From: Tetragenococcus halophilus subsp. halophilus DSM 20339
Lineage (GTDB): Bacteria > Bacillota > Bacilli > Lactobacillales > Enterococcaceae
Direction of reading: 5' to 3'
NCBI RefSeq assembly: GCF_003841405.1
Contig: NZ_PXYA01000001.1
Location: 310,001-374,000, forward strand
Length of the DNA: 64,000 nt
This document shows, in pieces, positions 36,346 through 47,232 of the stretch; position 1 is the stretch's first letter; each line of letters starts with the position of its first letter. The position numbers and the translations under genes were made by a program. The notes below the pieces were generated by a model. The model worked only from the letters and a program-made list of their open reading frames with translations. It made no database searches and had not been told where the DNA came from.

Positions 36346-36354
36346 TGTTAGAAT
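36346..36354 (+). promoter_or_regulatory. Extended -10 of uvrBA
   Basis: TGT followed by TAGAAT, about 60 bases before the uvrB start; no good -35 box is seen, which fits an extended -10 promoter. Confidence 0.65.
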
Positions 36355-36416
36355 AGTATAGGAAAAGCAATGATTTGCATATAGGATAGTTTTATCCAGA
36401 AAGAAGGCAGACGTTT

Positions 36417-38399
36417 ATGATTGAAAAAGAATTATCACATCAATTTGAACTTGTTTCAAATTATCAGCCGTCAGGGGACCAACCTGAAGCAATTGAAGAA
36501 TTAACTGATGGGGTGTTAGATCATAAAAAGGCTCAAATTCTTTTAGGTGCTACCGGAACGGGGAAGACTTATACTATTTCAAATGTGATCCAAAATGTAA
36601 ATAAGCCAACACTGATTATTGCTCACAATAAAACACTAGCGGGTCAGCTATATGGAGAATTTAAGGAATTTTTCCCTAATAATGCGGTGGAGTACTTCGT
36701 AAGTTATTATGATTATTATCAACCAGAAGCTTACGTCCCATCAAGCGATACTTATATTGAAAAAGATTCCAGTATTAATGATGAAATTGATAAATTACGC
36801 CATTCAGCCACTAGCTCGTTATTAGAACGTAATGACGTTGTTGTTGTTGCTTCAGTATCGTGTATTTTTGGTTTGGGTTCACCAATGGAATATCAAAAAC
36901 AAGTTGTTTCTTTGCGTCAAGGAATGGAAATCTCTCGAGATGAATTATTACACTCATTGATCGATATCCAATTTGAACGTAATGATATAGATTTTCAACG
37001 GGGACGTTTTCGTGTAAGAGGCGATGTTGTTGAAATCTTTCCGGCTTCACGTGCTGAACGTGCTTTAAGAGTTGAATTTTTTGGTGATGAAATCGATCGA
37101 ATACGTGAAGTTGATGCGTTAACGGGTGAAATATTAAATGAAACAGAGCATGTTTCTATTTTCCCGGCGACTCACTTTGTGACAGATGAAGATCATATGG
37201 AAACTGCTATTGCTTCGATTAAGCAGGAATTAGATACTCGTTTAGCAATTTTAAAAGAAAATAATAAATTATTAGAAGCACAACGATTAGAACAAAGAAC
37301 GAATTATGATATTGAAATGTTGCGAGAAATGGGCTATACTTCAGGCATTGAAAACTACTCTAGACATATGGACGGAAGAGAAGAAGGAGAGCCCCCGTAT
37401 ACACTATTAGACTTTTTCCCTGAGGACTTTTTAATAGTGATCGATGAATCTCACGTAACTATGCCGCAAATTCGCGGGATGTATAATGGAGACCGGGCCA
37501 GAAAACAGATGCTGGTTGACTATGGTTTTCGTTTACCTTCAGCCTTAGACAACCGACCATTAAGGTTAGAAGAATTCGAAAAACATGTGAATCAGATTAT
37601 TTATGTTTCTGCGACACCAGGTCCTTACGAATACGACCAGACAGATACGGTGGTTGAACAAATCATTCGTCCAACTGGTTTATTGGATCCAGTGATTGAT
37701 GTCCGTCCTATTATGGGACAGATCGATGATCTTGTAGGGGAAATCAATGAACGTGTGGAAAGAGACGAGCGTGTTTTTGTTACAACTTTAACTAAAAAAA
37801 TGGCGGAAGATTTAACCGACTATTTCCGAGAATTAGGAATAAAAGTCAAGTACCTTCACAGTGATATTAAAACATTAGAACGAACAGAAATTATCCGCAA
37901 CTTGCGATTAGGTGAGTTTGATGTTTTAGTAGGAATTAACTTACTAAGAGAAGGTTTAGATGTGCCTGAAGTTTCTCTTGTCGCGATATTAGACGCTGAT
38001 AAAGAAGGCTTTTTGCGTAGCGAACGTTCCCTTGTACAAACGATGGGAAGAGCGGCTAGAAACGCTGATGGTGAGGTTGTGATGTATGCTGATAAAGTGA
38101 CTGATTCTATGCAAAATGCTATAGATGAAACCACTCGTCGTCGTAAAATTCAAGAAGCATACAATGAAGAACACGGGATTGTTCCACAAACAGTTAAAAA
38201 AGATGTTCGAGATTTAATTTCAATTTCTTCTGTTACCGAAGAAGGCGAAGAAAAACAAGTCTCTTACGAAGATCTTACAAAAGATGAAAAAGAAGATTTA
38301 ATTGAAAAATTAAATACAGAAATGAAAGAAGCTGCTAAATCGCAGAATTTTGAAAAAGCAGCTAATTTACGTGATTCGATTTTAGAATTAAAAGCTTAA
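36417..38399 (+). CDS. uvrB: UvrABC system protein B
   Basis: 660 residues. Walker A GATGTGKT (about 42-49), the DNA-clamping beta-hairpin region [20 protein letters not shown], the DESH Walker B box (VIDESH), helicase motifs to GRAARN, and a C-terminal UVR domain ([15 protein letters not shown]) that contacts UvrC. UvrB loads on damaged DNA and verifies the lesion. Start ATG 36417 behind AGAAGG. Operon with uvrA 17 bases later, under the LexA-like box. Confidence 0.98.
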   Translation: MIEKELSHQFELVSNYQPSGDQPEAIEELTDGVLDHKKAQILLGATGTGKTYTISNVIQNVNKPTLIIAHNKTLAGQLYGEFKEFFPNNAVEYFVSYYDYYQPEAYVPSSDTYIEKDSSINDEIDKLRHSATSSLLERNDVVVVASVSCIFGLGSPMEYQKQVVSLRQGMEISRDELLHSLIDIQFERNDIDFQRGRFRVRGDVVEIFPASRAERALRVEFFGDEIDRIREVDALTGEILNETEHVSIFPATHFVTDEDHMETAIASIKQELDTRLAILKENNKLLEAQRLEQRTNYDIEMLREMGYTSGIENYSRHMDGREEGEPPYTLLDFFPEDFLIVIDESHVTMPQIRGMYNGDRARKQMLVDYGFRLPSALDNRPLRLEEFEKHVNQIIYVSATPGPYEYDQTDTVVEQIIRPTGLLDPVIDVRPIMGQIDDLVGEINERVERDERVFVTTLTKKMAEDLTDYFRELGIKVKYLHSDIKTLERTEIIRNLRLGEFDVLVGINLLREGLDVPEVSLVAILDADKEGFLRSERSLVQTMGRAARNADGEVVMYADKVTDSMQNAIDETTRRRKIQEAYNEEHGIVPQTVKKDVRDLISISSVTEEGEEKQVSYEDLTKDEKEDLIEKLNTEMKEAAKSQNFEKAANLRDSILELKA

Positions 38400-38416
38400 T
38401 AGTTCGGGGGAAGAAT

Positions 38417-41239
38417 ATGCCAAACGATAATATAGTGATACATGGTGCTCGTGCCCATAATTTAAAAAATGTAGATGTGACCATTCCCAGAGATGAACTG
38501 GTAGTGGTCACAGGTTTGTCTGGATCAGGAAAAAGTTCTTTGGCTTTTGATACGCTATATGCAGAAGGACAGCGGCGTTATGTAGAAAGTCTTTCCTCTT
38601 ATGCCAGACAATTTTTAGGTCAAATGGATAAGCCGGATGTTGATAGTATTGATGGTTTAAGTCCAGCTATTTCGATTGACCAAAAAACGACTAGTAAAAA
38701 TCCTCGTTCAACCGTCGGTACAGTGACTGAAATCAATGATTATTTGCGGTTACTGTACGCTCGTGTTGGACATCCGATTTGTCCTAATGACCATGTGGAA
38801 ATTACCAGTCAGTCACCGGAACAAATGGTTGACCAAGTACTTGAATTACCAGAAAGAAGTAGGATTCAACTGCTTGCGCCAGTCATTTCTCAAAAAAAGG
38901 GTCAACATAAGAAGACTTTGGAACAGGTACAAAAAGAAGGATATGTACGTGTAAGAGTTGATAATGAGATTTATGACATAACAGAGGTGCCTGAACTTGA
39001 GAAAAATAAAAAACATGATATTGCGATCGTTGTAGATCGTATCGTCATTAAAGAGGGCATTCGTTCTCGTTTATTTGATTCCCTTGAATCAGCGCTTCGG
39101 TTATCTGATGGTTACGCCATCGTCGATGTGACTGATGGAGAAGATATGCTTTTTAGTGAACATTATTCTTGTCCTTACTGTGGTTTTACCGTAGGTGAAT
39201 TAGAACCACGTTTATTCTCTTTTAATGCGCCTTTTGGTGCTTGCCCAGAGTGTGACGGTTTAGGGATAAAATTAGAAGTAGACATTGATTTAGTTATCCC
39301 TGATCAAACAAAAACTTTACACCAGGGGGCAATTGTTCCTTGGAATCCTATCAGTTCTCAATATTATCCGCAGATGTTAGAACAAGCTTGTCAGGATTTT
39401 GGGATTGATATGGATACACCTTTTGAAGAGCTTACAAAAGAACAGAAAGATATTGTATTAAATGGGTCCAATGGTCGTCATTTTCACTTTCATTATAAAA
39501 ATGATTTTGGTAATGTTCGTGATGTAGATATGCCTTTTGAAGGAGTGATGGTCAATATCAAACGTCGCTATCATGAAACAAACAGTGACTTTACTAGAGA
39601 ACAAATGCGTTTGTATATGACAGAGTTGACTTGTCAACTTTGTCACGGTTACCGTTTAAATGATAAGGCTCTTTCCGTAAAAATAAATGGGGAGCATATC
39701 GGAGAAGTTAGTGATTTAGCGATTAATTATGCCTATGATTTTGTTGAAGACCTCAAATTATCACAACAGGAACAAATGATTGCTCAACCTATCGTTAAAG
39801 AAATCGGAGATCGTTTGAGCTTTTTACAAAATGTTGGTTTAGATTATTTGACTTTGAGTCGTTCGGCAGGCACGCTTTCTGGCGGTGAAGCACAACGGAT
39901 TCGTTTAGCAACGCAGATTGGTTCTAATTTATCTGGCGTATTATACATTCTAGATGAACCTTCTATTGGCTTACATCAACGGGATAATGATCGCTTGCTA
40001 GGCTCTTTAAAGAAAATGCGCGATTTAGGCAATACTTTGATTGTGGTGGAACATGACGAAGATACGATGCGCTCTGCTGATTATTTAATCGATGTGGGTC
40101 CAGGTGCAGGAGATTATGGTGGCGAGATCGTAGCTTCTGGTACGCCAGAGCAGGTGGTCGAGAATCCTCATTCCTTAACAGGTGAGTATCTTAGTGGAAG
40201 AAGGGAAATTCCTTTACCTAAAAAACGTCGTAAAGGAAATAAAAAAAATATTACTTTAACGGGCGCCCAAGAAAATAATTTGAAAAATATTAATGTTAAG
40301 TTTCCTCTTGGGAAATTTATTACAGTAACAGGTGTATCAGGTTCAGGAAAATCAACTTTGATTAATGATATCTTGAAAAAAGCCCTTGCTCAGCGTTTGA
40401 ATAAAAATTCAAAAAAACCAGGGAAATTTAAAAAGATCACAGGTTTTGAAAATATTGAAAAAATCATCGATATTGATCAAAGTCCAATTGGTCGAACGCC
40501 TCGTAGTAACCCAGCTACTTATACGAGTGTGTTTGACGATATTCGCGAACTATTTGCGCAAACGAATGAAGCAAAAATACGTGGTTATAAGAAGGGACGT
40601 TTTAGCTTCAATATCAAGGGCGGACGATGCGAAGCTTGTAAGGGCGATGGTATCATAAAAATTGAAATGCATTTTCTACCAGATATTTATGTTCCTTGTG
40701 AAGTTTGCCATGGCAAACGATATAATTCCGAAACTTTAGAAGTACATTATAAGGGTAAAAATATCTCCGAAGTATTAGATATGACCGTTGATGACGCTTT
40801 TGACTTTTTCCAAAATATCCCTAAAATCAGTCGTAAGCTTCAAACGATTGTGGATGTAGGCTTAGGCTATGTTAAGTTGGGTCAGCCTGCGACTACTTTA
40901 TCTGGCGGGGAAGCGCAACGAATGAAGCTGGCTAGTGAACTACAAAAAAATTCTAACGGTAAAAACTTTTATATTCTAGATGAACCGACTACCGGCTTAC
41001 ATTCAGATGACATTCTTAGATTATTACAGGTTTTAGATCGTTTAGTTGATGCTGGCAATACAATTTTAGTGATTGAACATAATTTAGATGTCATAAAATC
41101 TGCTGACCACGTGATTGATTTAGGGCCAGAAGGTGGAGAAAATGGTGGTACAGTTATAGCAACAGGTACGCCAGAACAAATTGCAGCTAGTCCAGATAGC
41201 TATACTGGGCAGTACTTAAAAAAATTAGTGGAAAAATGA
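38417..41239 (+). CDS. uvrA: UvrABC system protein A
   Basis: 940 residues. Two ABC ATPase halves: Walker [14 protein letters not shown] near residue 35 and [12 protein letters not shown] near 641, signatures [16 protein letters not shown] and [15 protein letters not shown]. Zinc modules have paired cysteines (CPYCGF...[14 protein letters not shown]...CEVCHGK). It finds DNA distortions as a dimer and delivers UvrB. Full length. RBS GGGGGAAG before ATG. Confidence 0.98.
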   Translation: MPNDNIVIHGARAHNLKNVDVTIPRDELVVVTGLSGSGKSSLAFDTLYAEGQRRYVESLSSYARQFLGQMDKPDVDSIDGLSPAISIDQKTTSKNPRSTVGTVTEINDYLRLLYARVGHPICPNDHVEITSQSPEQMVDQVLELPERSRIQLLAPVISQKKGQHKKTLEQVQKEGYVRVRVDNEIYDITEVPELEKNKKHDIAIVVDRIVIKEGIRSRLFDSLESALRLSDGYAIVDVTDGEDMLFSEHYSCPYCGFTVGELEPRLFSFNAPFGACPECDGLGIKLEVDIDLVIPDQTKTLHQGAIVPWNPISSQYYPQMLEQACQDFGIDMDTPFEELTKEQKDIVLNGSNGRHFHFHYKNDFGNVRDVDMPFEGVMVNIKRRYHETNSDFTREQMRLYMTELTCQLCHGYRLNDKALSVKINGEHIGEVSDLAINYAYDFVEDLKLSQQEQMIAQPIVKEIGDRLSFLQNVGLDYLTLSRSAGTLSGGEAQRIRLATQIGSNLSGVLYILDEPSIGLHQRDNDRLLGSLKKMRDLGNTLIVVEHDEDTMRSADYLIDVGPGAGDYGGEIVASGTPEQVVENPHSLTGEYLSGRREIPLPKKRRKGNKKNITLTGAQENNLKNINVKFPLGKFITVTGVSGSGKSTLINDILKKALAQRLNKNSKKPGKFKKITGFENIEKIIDIDQSPIGRTPRSNPATYTSVFDDIRELFAQTNEAKIRGYKKGRFSFNIKGGRCEACKGDGIIKIEMHFLPDIYVPCEVCHGKRYNSETLEVHYKGKNISEVLDMTVDDAFDFFQNIPKISRKLQTIVDVGLGYVKLGQPATTLSGGEAQRMKLASELQKNSNGKNFYILDEPTTGLHSDDILRLLQVLDRLVDAGNTILVIEHNLDVIKSADHVIDLGPEGGENGGTVIATGTPEQIAASPDSYTGQYLKKLVEK

Positions 41240-41249
41240 CAACTTTTTT

Positions 41250-41279
41250 GAGCAATTACTTCAAGTGATTGCTCTTTTT
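41250..41279 (+). terminator. Terminator of uvrBA
   Basis: 12-bp stem (41250-41261 with 41263-41274, with a G-T pair and a very tight loop, so the innermost pairs are likely open) and five T. Confidence 0.75.
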
Positions 41280-41339
41280 ATCGTTCATAAAAAAATTTTT
41301 TAATTATTTTAAAAACCATTCGGAAAGATACGCCCGGAG

Positions 41340-41348
41340 TGTTATAAT
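41340..41348 (+). promoter_or_regulatory. Extended -10 of rapZ-yvcK-whiA
   Basis: TGT followed by TATAAT, about 37 bases before rapZ; no clear -35 box. Confidence 0.6.
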
Positions 41349-41384
41349 TAGAAGAATAGAAAGTTTGAGCAAGGGGAGAAGAAG

Positions 41385-42269
41385 ATGTCTGATAATTTAG
41401 ATTTAGTAATCATCACTGGGATGAGTGGCGCAGGAAAGACTGTAGCCATCCAAAGTTTTGAAGATTTAGGTTATTTTTGTATAGATAACATGCCGCCTAA
41501 TTTAATTCCTAAGTTTTGGGAATTGATTAAAGAGTCGGGCAAAATAACAAAAATTGCCTTAGTTGTGGACTTGCGTTCCAGGTCTTTTTTTGAAGAAATT
41601 CAAGCGATGTTAGTAGAAATTGAAAATACGGCCTTTATCAATACACGTGTATTGTTTTTAGATGCTTCAGATAGTGAGCTAGTTTCGCGCTATAAAGAAA
41701 CACGTCGTACGCATCCGTTAGCTATGGATGGTTTGATTACAGAAGGTATCAGAAAAGAACGAGCTGTTTTAGAAGAATTAAAAGCAGATGCGTCGATTGT
41801 TATAGATACAACAGAATTATCACCAAGACAACTGCGAGAAAAAATCAATGAAGAATTTCGTAGTTCAAACGATGCCGGCTTTCGAATTGAAATGGTATCT
41901 TTTGGATATAAATATGGCCTGCCGATTGATGCTGATATCGTGATGGATGTGCGCTTTTTGCCTAACCCGCATTATATCGCTGAATTACGTCCATTAACTG
42001 GACTAGAAGAACCAGTTTATGATTATGTGATGAGTTTTTCTTCAACTGAAAATTTTTATCAGCGATTTCTATCTCTATTGCAATCGATTTTACCTGGCTA
42101 TGTAGAGGAAGGAAAAAGCAATCTATTAGTTGCTATTGGTTGTACAGGGGGCCAGCACCGTTCAGTCGCATTGACGCAAAGAATCGGAGAAGCCTTGGCA
42201 CAAGATTATAAGGTGAATATCACTCATAGAGACAAGGCTAAAAGGAAAGAGACGGTGAATCGCTCGTGA
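41385..42269 (+). CDS. rapZ: RNase adapter / nucleotide-binding protein RapZ (YvcJ)
   Basis: 294 residues. Walker A GMSGAGKT at residues 12-19; family segments [42 protein letters not shown] and [15 protein letters not shown] are present. It binds ATP and GTP; in E. coli it regulates GlmZ decay, while the B. subtilis homologue YvcJ affects competence. ATG start behind AAGGGGAG. Its stop overlaps the yvcK start by 4 bases. Confidence 0.95.
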   Translation: MSDNLDLVIITGMSGAGKTVAIQSFEDLGYFCIDNMPPNLIPKFWELIKESGKITKIALVVDLRSRSFFEEIQAMLVEIENTAFINTRVLFLDASDSELVSRYKETRRTHPLAMDGLITEGIRKERAVLEELKADASIVIDTTELSPRQLREKINEEFRSSNDAGFRIEMVSFGYKYGLPIDADIVMDVRFLPNPHYIAELRPLTGLEEPVYDYVMSFSSTENFYQRFLSLLQSILPGYVEEGKSNLLVAIGCTGGQHRSVALTQRIGEALAQDYKVNITHRDKAKRKETVNRS

Positions 42270-43267
42270 GAATGAAAACCTACCGTATTAGACGTCCTAA
42301 GGTTGTTGTGATGGGTGGAGGTACTGGACTACCTGTAATACTCAAAAGTTTGCGTAACCAAGGGGTAGATATTACTGCTGTGGTTACAGTCGCTGATGAC
42401 GGAGGAAGCAGTGGACAGTTGCGTGACTCAGTGACTTCAGTAACACCTCCTGGAGATCTACGTAATGTACTAGTTGCTTTATCTGATATGCCAAAACTTT
42501 ATTCAGATATTTTTCAATATCGTTTTAAAAAAGAAGATAAGTTTTTGGCTAACCATGCATTAGGAAATTTAATTATCGCTGGCATGTCTGAGATGCGCGG
42601 CAGCACTTATGAAGCGATTCAATTGTTATCCAAAATGATGCATGTTAAAGGCAATATTTATCCTTCTTCTGATGAACCACTTGTACTACAAGCAAACTTT
42701 ACAGACGGGACGAGTGTGATAGGCGAATCAAAAATTGCTTTGGACCGTAAAACAATCGACAATGTTTCTGTTAGAAATCAAGCAAATGATGGTAAACCTA
42801 AAGCAGCTAAAAAGGTTGTTTCCTCTATTTTAGAAGCAGATATGATCGTTTTAGGACCGGGAAGCTTATTTACCAGTATTTTACCTAATCTGATGATTTC
42901 AGAAATCGGACAAGCAATGCTGCAGACAGAGGCAGAAACAGTTTATATTTGTAATATCATGACACAAAAAGGTGAAACTGAACGTTTTACAGATGCAGAT
43001 CATGTACGTGTGTTAAATGAACATTTAGGTAAGGCTTTTATTGATACTGTCTTAGTGAATACTGAAAAGGTACCGGATGGTTATATGAATGTTGAAGTTT
43101 ATGATGAGTATTTATTACAAGTGCAGCACGATTTTAAGGGACTAAGGAGCCTAGGTTGTCGTGTGGTATCCACCGACTTTCTTGAGCTAAGAAACGGTGG
43201 TGTTTTCCACGATGGCAATAAAGTTGTCGAAGAATTGTTACGAATTGTTTATGAAGCCAAAAATTAA
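42266..43267 (+). CDS. yvcK: Gluconeogenesis factor family protein YvcK
   Basis: 333 residues. [19 protein letters not shown] and [15 protein letters not shown] are the nucleotide-sugar-binding signatures of the YvcK/CofD-like family; [11 protein letters not shown] and [14 protein letters not shown] follow. YvcK binds UDP-sugars and is needed for cell shape and growth on gluconeogenic carbon in B. subtilis. GTG 42266 overlaps the rapZ stop (GTGA); ATG 42272 is an alternative but lies farther from GGTGA. Confidence 0.95.
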   Translation: MRMKTYRIRRPKVVVMGGGTGLPVILKSLRNQGVDITAVVTVADDGGSSGQLRDSVTSVTPPGDLRNVLVALSDMPKLYSDIFQYRFKKEDKFLANHALGNLIIAGMSEMRGSTYEAIQLLSKMMHVKGNIYPSSDEPLVLQANFTDGTSVIGESKIALDRKTIDNVSVRNQANDGKPKAAKKVVSSILEADMIVLGPGSLFTSILPNLMISEIGQAMLQTEAETVYICNIMTQKGETERFTDADHVRVLNEHLGKAFIDTVLVNTEKVPDGYMNVEVYDEYLLQVQHDFKGLRSLGCRVVSTDFLELRNGGVFHDGNKVVEELLRIVYEAKN

Positions 43268-43291
43268 AAAGAATTTGAGAGGGGTGCAATT

Positions 43292-44227
43292 ATGTCTTTT
43301 GCTGCGGATGTAAAAAAAGAGTTAACAAGTCTAGAAGTGCATCGTGAACATGCTAAAGCCGAACTTGCTGCCTTAATTCGCATGAATGGCTCATTAAGTC
43401 TTTTTAACCAACGTCTTATCTTAAATATACAGACAGAAAATGCTGCGATCGCAAGACGAATTTATTCTTTATTAAAAGAACACTTTAATGTGCGTAGCGA
43501 ACTTTTAGTGCGACGAAAGATGAAATTAAAGAAAAACAATGTCTATATTGTCCGTTTAAAACAAGATACAAGACGTGTTTTAGATGAACTAAGTATTATG
43601 GAAAGTGGAATGCCTACTACTCAGGTAAGTAACGATATTATAGGAGATACGCAGAAAATGCGTTCGTACTTACGAGGTGCTTTTATGGCTACGGGATCTA
43701 TCAATAACCCGGAAACGAGTCGTTATCATTTGGAAATTTATTCTACATATGAAGCGCATAATCAAGATATCTGTAAGATGTTAAATTATTATGATTTAAA
43801 CGCACGGACATTAGAAAGAAGAAATGGCCATATTTCTTATTTAAAAGGCGCGGAGCATATCGCTGATTTTCTTACTTTGATCGGCGCAACGAATTCTATG
43901 CTTAAATTTGAAGATGTACGGATTGTACGCGACATGAGAAATTCTGTTAACCGACTGGTGAATTGTGAGACAGCAAATATGAATAAAACAATCGATGCTG
44001 CTTCTAAACAGATTCAAAATATTCAATTTATTGAAGATCGTGTCGGTTTGTCTGCCTTGCCAGATAAACTACAAGAAATCGCGGAACTGCGTTTGGTTCA
44101 TCCAGAAATTAGTCTGAAAGAACTAGGAGAAATGCTGCCCTCAGGTGCCATATCTAAATCGGGGATCAACCATCGTATTCGAAAAATCAATGAATTTGCA
44201 GATAAATTAAAAAAAGATGTAGTATAA
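43292..44227 (+). CDS. whiA: DNA-binding protein WhiA
   Basis: 311 residues. An N-terminal domain related to LAGLIDADG homing endonucleases (from [36 protein letters not shown]) and a C-terminal helix-turn-helix (about 220-300: [30 protein letters not shown]). No nuclease activity is expected. In B. subtilis it affects cell division and chromosome segregation. Last gene of the rapZ-yvcK-whiA operon. Confidence 0.96.
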   Translation: MSFAADVKKELTSLEVHREHAKAELAALIRMNGSLSLFNQRLILNIQTENAAIARRIYSLLKEHFNVRSELLVRRKMKLKKNNVYIVRLKQDTRRVLDELSIMESGMPTTQVSNDIIGDTQKMRSYLRGAFMATGSINNPETSRYHLEIYSTYEAHNQDICKMLNYYDLNARTLERRNGHISYLKGAEHIADFLTLIGATNSMLKFEDVRIVRDMRNSVNRLVNCETANMNKTIDAASKQIQNIQFIEDRVGLSALPDKLQEIAELRLVHPEISLKELGEMLPSGAISKSGINHRIRKINEFADKLKKDVV

Positions 44228-44230
44228 AAA

Positions 44231-44278
44231 AACCCTCATAATTGTTAGACATAACATCTAATAATTATGGGGTGTTTT
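44231..44278 (+). terminator. Terminator of whiA operon
   Basis: About 18-bp stem with G-T pairs (44231-44249 with 44257-44274), short loop, then TTTT. Confidence 0.8.
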
Positions 44279-44297
44279 AAATAGCGCTCAGTGTTTT

Positions 44298-44813
44298 TTA
44301 TTCACTAATATAATCGTTTAATGTTTTTTGATCGATATTTTCATCAAAGATATGTTCACCAAGAATTAAGGTTGGTACTAATGTAATATTTGCTTTTTTA
44401 CTTTCTTGTACGATTTCTTCGGCAATATCTAAATGATGATGTTCACTCAATCCTAATTCGTTTCTAGCGTAATTGGCTACCTCTTGTAAAGGTAAATCCC
44501 CCCACTTATCTTGAGAATCAAAAATACGAGTTATATCTTCAAGAGCTTGATCGGGGTCATCGTCTGTCACAAAGCGATGCATTACATTTCCGCGCTGTAG
44601 CGATTCTTTAGTATGATCTAACAACTTAATAACACGATTTAATTTTCCGTCTGAGACAGCTTTACTCAAAGTATCTTTGGACTCTGTAAACCATTGTTTA
44701 CAAAAAGGACAGTTTAAATTAATAAATTCCGCCGTTGTTTTGGGTGCTTTTTCTCCAATGAAAATACCGTAGTCAGTGTTTACCTCTTCTTTATTAATTG
44801 CTGAGATATCCAT
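44298..44813 (-). CDS. DsbA-family thioredoxin-like protein
   Basis: 171 residues. Thioredoxin fold with the active-site motif Cys35-Pro-Phe-Cys38 (NLNCPFCKQW) and a cis-proline VPT (TLVPTLILG); a helical insertion lies between. No signal peptide, so a cytoplasmic oxidoreductase is expected rather than a secreted one. Substrate unknown. Start ATG 44813 behind AGGAGG. Single-gene unit on the minus strand with its own promoter. Confidence 0.88.
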   Translation of the reverse strand: MDISAINKEEVNTDYGIFIGEKAPKTTAEFINLNCPFCKQWFTESKDTLSKAVSDGKLNRVIKLLDHTKESLQRGNVMHRFVTDDDPDQALEDITRIFDSQDKWGDLPLQEVANYARNELGLSEHHHLDIAEEIVQESKKANITLVPTLILGEHIFDENIDQKTLNDYISE

Positions 44814-44840
44814 ACGAGAATTCCTCCTTTATTTTCTTCC

Positions 44841-44869
44841 AGTGTAACGTTTTTTTTAACGATTGTGAA
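44841..44869 (-). promoter_or_regulatory. Promoter of the DsbA-like gene
   Basis: Minus strand TTCACA (44869-44864), 17-bp spacer and TACACT (44846-44841). Confidence 0.65.
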
Positions 44870-45045
44870 TCAATTCGTTTTTGGTATATGAAAATAAGGT
44901 TTTAATAAAGGTTAAATACAAAATGAAAATAAGCTATTGAGTTGATATTTTAGCCAAGGTTATTAACGTTTTTCTGATCTATATTTTTCAAAGTGAATAA
45001 AATGTTATTTTTTTTTGAAAAAATAAAAAGGAAGTAACTTTTTTA

Positions 45046-45074
45046 TCAACAACAGAAAAAAGCTATGCTATACT
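45046..45074 (+). promoter_or_regulatory. Promoter of cdaA-cdaR-glmM
   Basis: TCAACA (45046-45051), 17-bp spacer and TATACT (45069-45074) with a TGC extension. Confidence 0.7.
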
Positions 45075-45114
45075 GTAACAGAGAGTGTAGTCTTAGAGTA
45101 AAGGAAGGCTTTAT

Positions 45115-46005
45115 ATGTCGTTTAACATTGCAGAACTTTTTGATTTAGATTATTGGAGACAGTTATTATCTGTGGATTTTTTTTCTGTTCCTTTTTTTAT
45201 CAATATTTTAGATATCTTGGTTGTTTGGTATCTTGTATATAAATTGATACAGATGGTACAAGGGACAAAGGCGATCCAACTATTCAAGGGCGTTGTGATG
45301 TTTATTGCTATTCGCTTCTTAGCTGAAGTGATTGGACTTCACACTTTGTCTTGGTTGATGGATCAAGTCATTACTTATGGTGTTATTGCTGCAATTGTCA
45401 TTTTTCAGCCTGAGATTCGTCGCGGCTTGGAACACTTGGGGCGAACAACCTTTTTTACCCCGACAAAAACAGAGAAGGATCAGGGAGAAACAATGATTCA
45501 AGCCTTTGATAAGGCGATCCAATATATGGCCAAACGTAAGATTGGCGCCTTGATTACCATTGAACGTAATACAGGACTAGAAGAATACGTGGAAACTGGG
45601 ATTAGTTTAGATGCGGATATTACTGGAGAACTTTTAATCAATATCTTCATTCCCAATACGCCACTACATGATGGTGCTGTAATTGTTAGAAATGGAAAAG
45701 TTGCGGTATCGAGCGCTTATCTACCGTTATCTGATAGTAATATGATTTCTAAAGAGTATGGTACTAGGCACCGAGCAGCTGTTGGTGTTTCAGAAGTTAG
45801 CGACGCTTTAACAATTGTGGTTTCTGAAGAAACTGGCGGCGTAACTTTGACTTTGAATAACCAGATGTACAATGAATTAAGTCAAGAAGAGTATTTAAAA
45901 TTGCTTAGAGATACACTGGTTGTAGAAAATACTGAGAAGAGTAAAAAGAATTTTTTCAGAAGCCTTTTAGATGAATTGAATAAGTTGAGTAAAGGAGGCA
46001 AATGA
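45115..46005 (+). CDS. cdaA: Diadenylate cyclase CdaA
   Basis: 296 residues. Three N-terminal membrane helices (within about 20-95) and a cytoplasmic DAC domain with the DGA motif at 186-188 (LHDGAVIV) and RHR at 218-220 (GTRHRAAVG). It joins two ATP into c-di-AMP, the messenger controlling potassium and osmolyte transport. Its stop overlaps the cdaR start, and glmM follows; CdaA is regulated by both partners in other Firmicutes. Confidence 0.97.
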   Translation: MSFNIAELFDLDYWRQLLSVDFFSVPFFINILDILVVWYLVYKLIQMVQGTKAIQLFKGVVMFIAIRFLAEVIGLHTLSWLMDQVITYGVIAAIVIFQPEIRRGLEHLGRTTFFTPTKTEKDQGETMIQAFDKAIQYMAKRKIGALITIERNTGLEEYVETGISLDADITGELLINIFIPNTPLHDGAVIVRNGKVAVSSAYLPLSDSNMISKEYGTRHRAAVGVSEVSDALTIVVSEETGGVTLTLNNQMYNELSQEEYLKLLRDTLVVENTEKSKKNFFRSLLDELNKLSKGGK

Positions 46006-47225
46006 TGCTTAAGAAAAAGAAAAAAAGCAATGTTGTCTACGGACTCTTAGCTTTATTTATCAGTCTGCTTCTGTTTTTCAATGCTAATGGTTCAAATTTT
46101 CAAAATAGTATTGCTTCTTCAGAAACTTTTGATGAAACAGCACATGATGTTCCTATTACCATTGACTATGATTCTGATGAGTATTACATTCAAGGTTATG
46201 AAAAAACGGCTGATGTGACATTAAGTGGTGCTAACCGAGTTCAGTTAAATGCAGAAGCTAACGAAGAAACACGAAATTTTGAAGTAGTTGCTGATTTAAC
46301 TGATTTAGAAGAAGGTACTCACGATGTTCCTCTTGAAATAGATAACTTAAGTAATAGTGTAGACGCTAGCGCAGAGCCAGATACTTTAACAGTTACGATT
46401 GAAAAAAAAGAGACGAAAAATTTTCAAATTGATACACAAGATCTAGAAGATAAACTGCAAGATGGTTTTGAGTTAGATAATCTGGCTGTTTCCCCGCAAG
46501 AAGTAGAAGTTACTTCAGGAGAAGAGACAATGAAAGATATTTCTAGAGTGGTTGTTTCCTCTGATTTAGAAACAATTAATGAAAATATTTCTGATAGTTT
46601 TCCTTTACAAGCTGTCGATGAAAACGGGGAAAGCTTGTCTGCAAGTTTGAGTCCACAAAATGTGGACCTTAGTATGGAGGTTTCTGCGCCAGATAAGGAA
46701 GTTAGTTTAGAACCCTCTCAGACAGGTGAAGTTGCAGAAGGAGTAACTGATTACGATTTTCAATTGAGCGAAAATAGTGCTACAATAACTGGAGCACAAA
46801 ATTTATTAGATGATGTAGATTCTCTTGAAGTGCCGATTGACGTAACTGATATTACAGAACCGACAACCAGAAATATTGATGTTCAAGCTCCTTCTCAGTT
46901 GACTTCTAATATTGATTCGGTAACTGTTAATATTACGCCGGTATTTGAAGATTCAACTACAGAAGAAAGTAACGGTGATGAGTCAGCGCCAGATAATCAA
47001 GCTCCAGCAAGTGAGGAAAATAATGAAGAAAATGAAAATGCAGAAGTAGAAGATACAACAACAGAAACTACAGATAGCAGTCAGATAGAGGAGAACTCGC
47101 CGGAAGAAGAAACAACTACTCAAGAAAGTCAAGAGCAAACACAAACAGAAGATTCACAGGAACAGCAAGATTCAACAGATGAACAAATAGATTCACAAGA
47201 AAATGAAGAAGAAACAGAAAGGTAA
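46002..47225 (+). CDS. cdaR: CdaR, YbbR-domain regulator of CdaA, with long acidic tail
   Basis: 407 residues. One N-terminal membrane anchor (about 11-28), three or so YbbR repeats outside the membrane (about 40-313, each around [20 protein letters not shown]-type strands), then a tail of about 92 residues made almost only of Glu, Gln, Thr, Ser, Asp and Asn. CdaR binds CdaA and tunes c-di-AMP synthesis. Two adjacent ATGs (46002, 46005) follow AAAGGAGG; the second has the better spacing, a difference of one residue. Confidence 0.93.
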   Translation: MMLKKKKKSNVVYGLLALFISLLLFFNANGSNFQNSIASSETFDETAHDVPITIDYDSDEYYIQGYEKTADVTLSGANRVQLNAEANEETRNFEVVADLTDLEEGTHDVPLEIDNLSNSVDASAEPDTLTVTIEKKETKNFQIDTQDLEDKLQDGFELDNLAVSPQEVEVTSGEETMKDISRVVVSSDLETINENISDSFPLQAVDENGESLSASLSPQNVDLSMEVSAPDKEVSLEPSQTGEVAEGVTDYDFQLSENSATITGAQNLLDDVDSLEVPIDVTDITEPTTRNIDVQAPSQLTSNIDSVTVNITPVFEDSTTEESNGDESAPDNQAPASEENNEENENAEVEDTTTETTDSSQIEENSPEEETTTQESQEQTQTEDSQEQQDSTDEQIDSQENEEETER

Positions 47226-47232
47226 GTTGATT

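Larger units (their letters stand above)
36114..36416. other. Divergent glnP-uvrB intergenic region
   Basis: 303 bases. From left: glnP ribosome-binding site, an inverted repeat in the glnP leader (36132-36140 with 36180-36188), the glnP promoter, a featureless AT-rich middle, then the LexA-like box and promoter of uvrBA. Confidence 0.55.
44814..45114. other. Divergent intergenic region before cdaA
   Basis: 301 bases, very AT-rich. Holds the promoter of the DsbA-like gene (minus) and the cdaA promoter (plus). The middle shows nothing notable. Confidence 0.5.
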
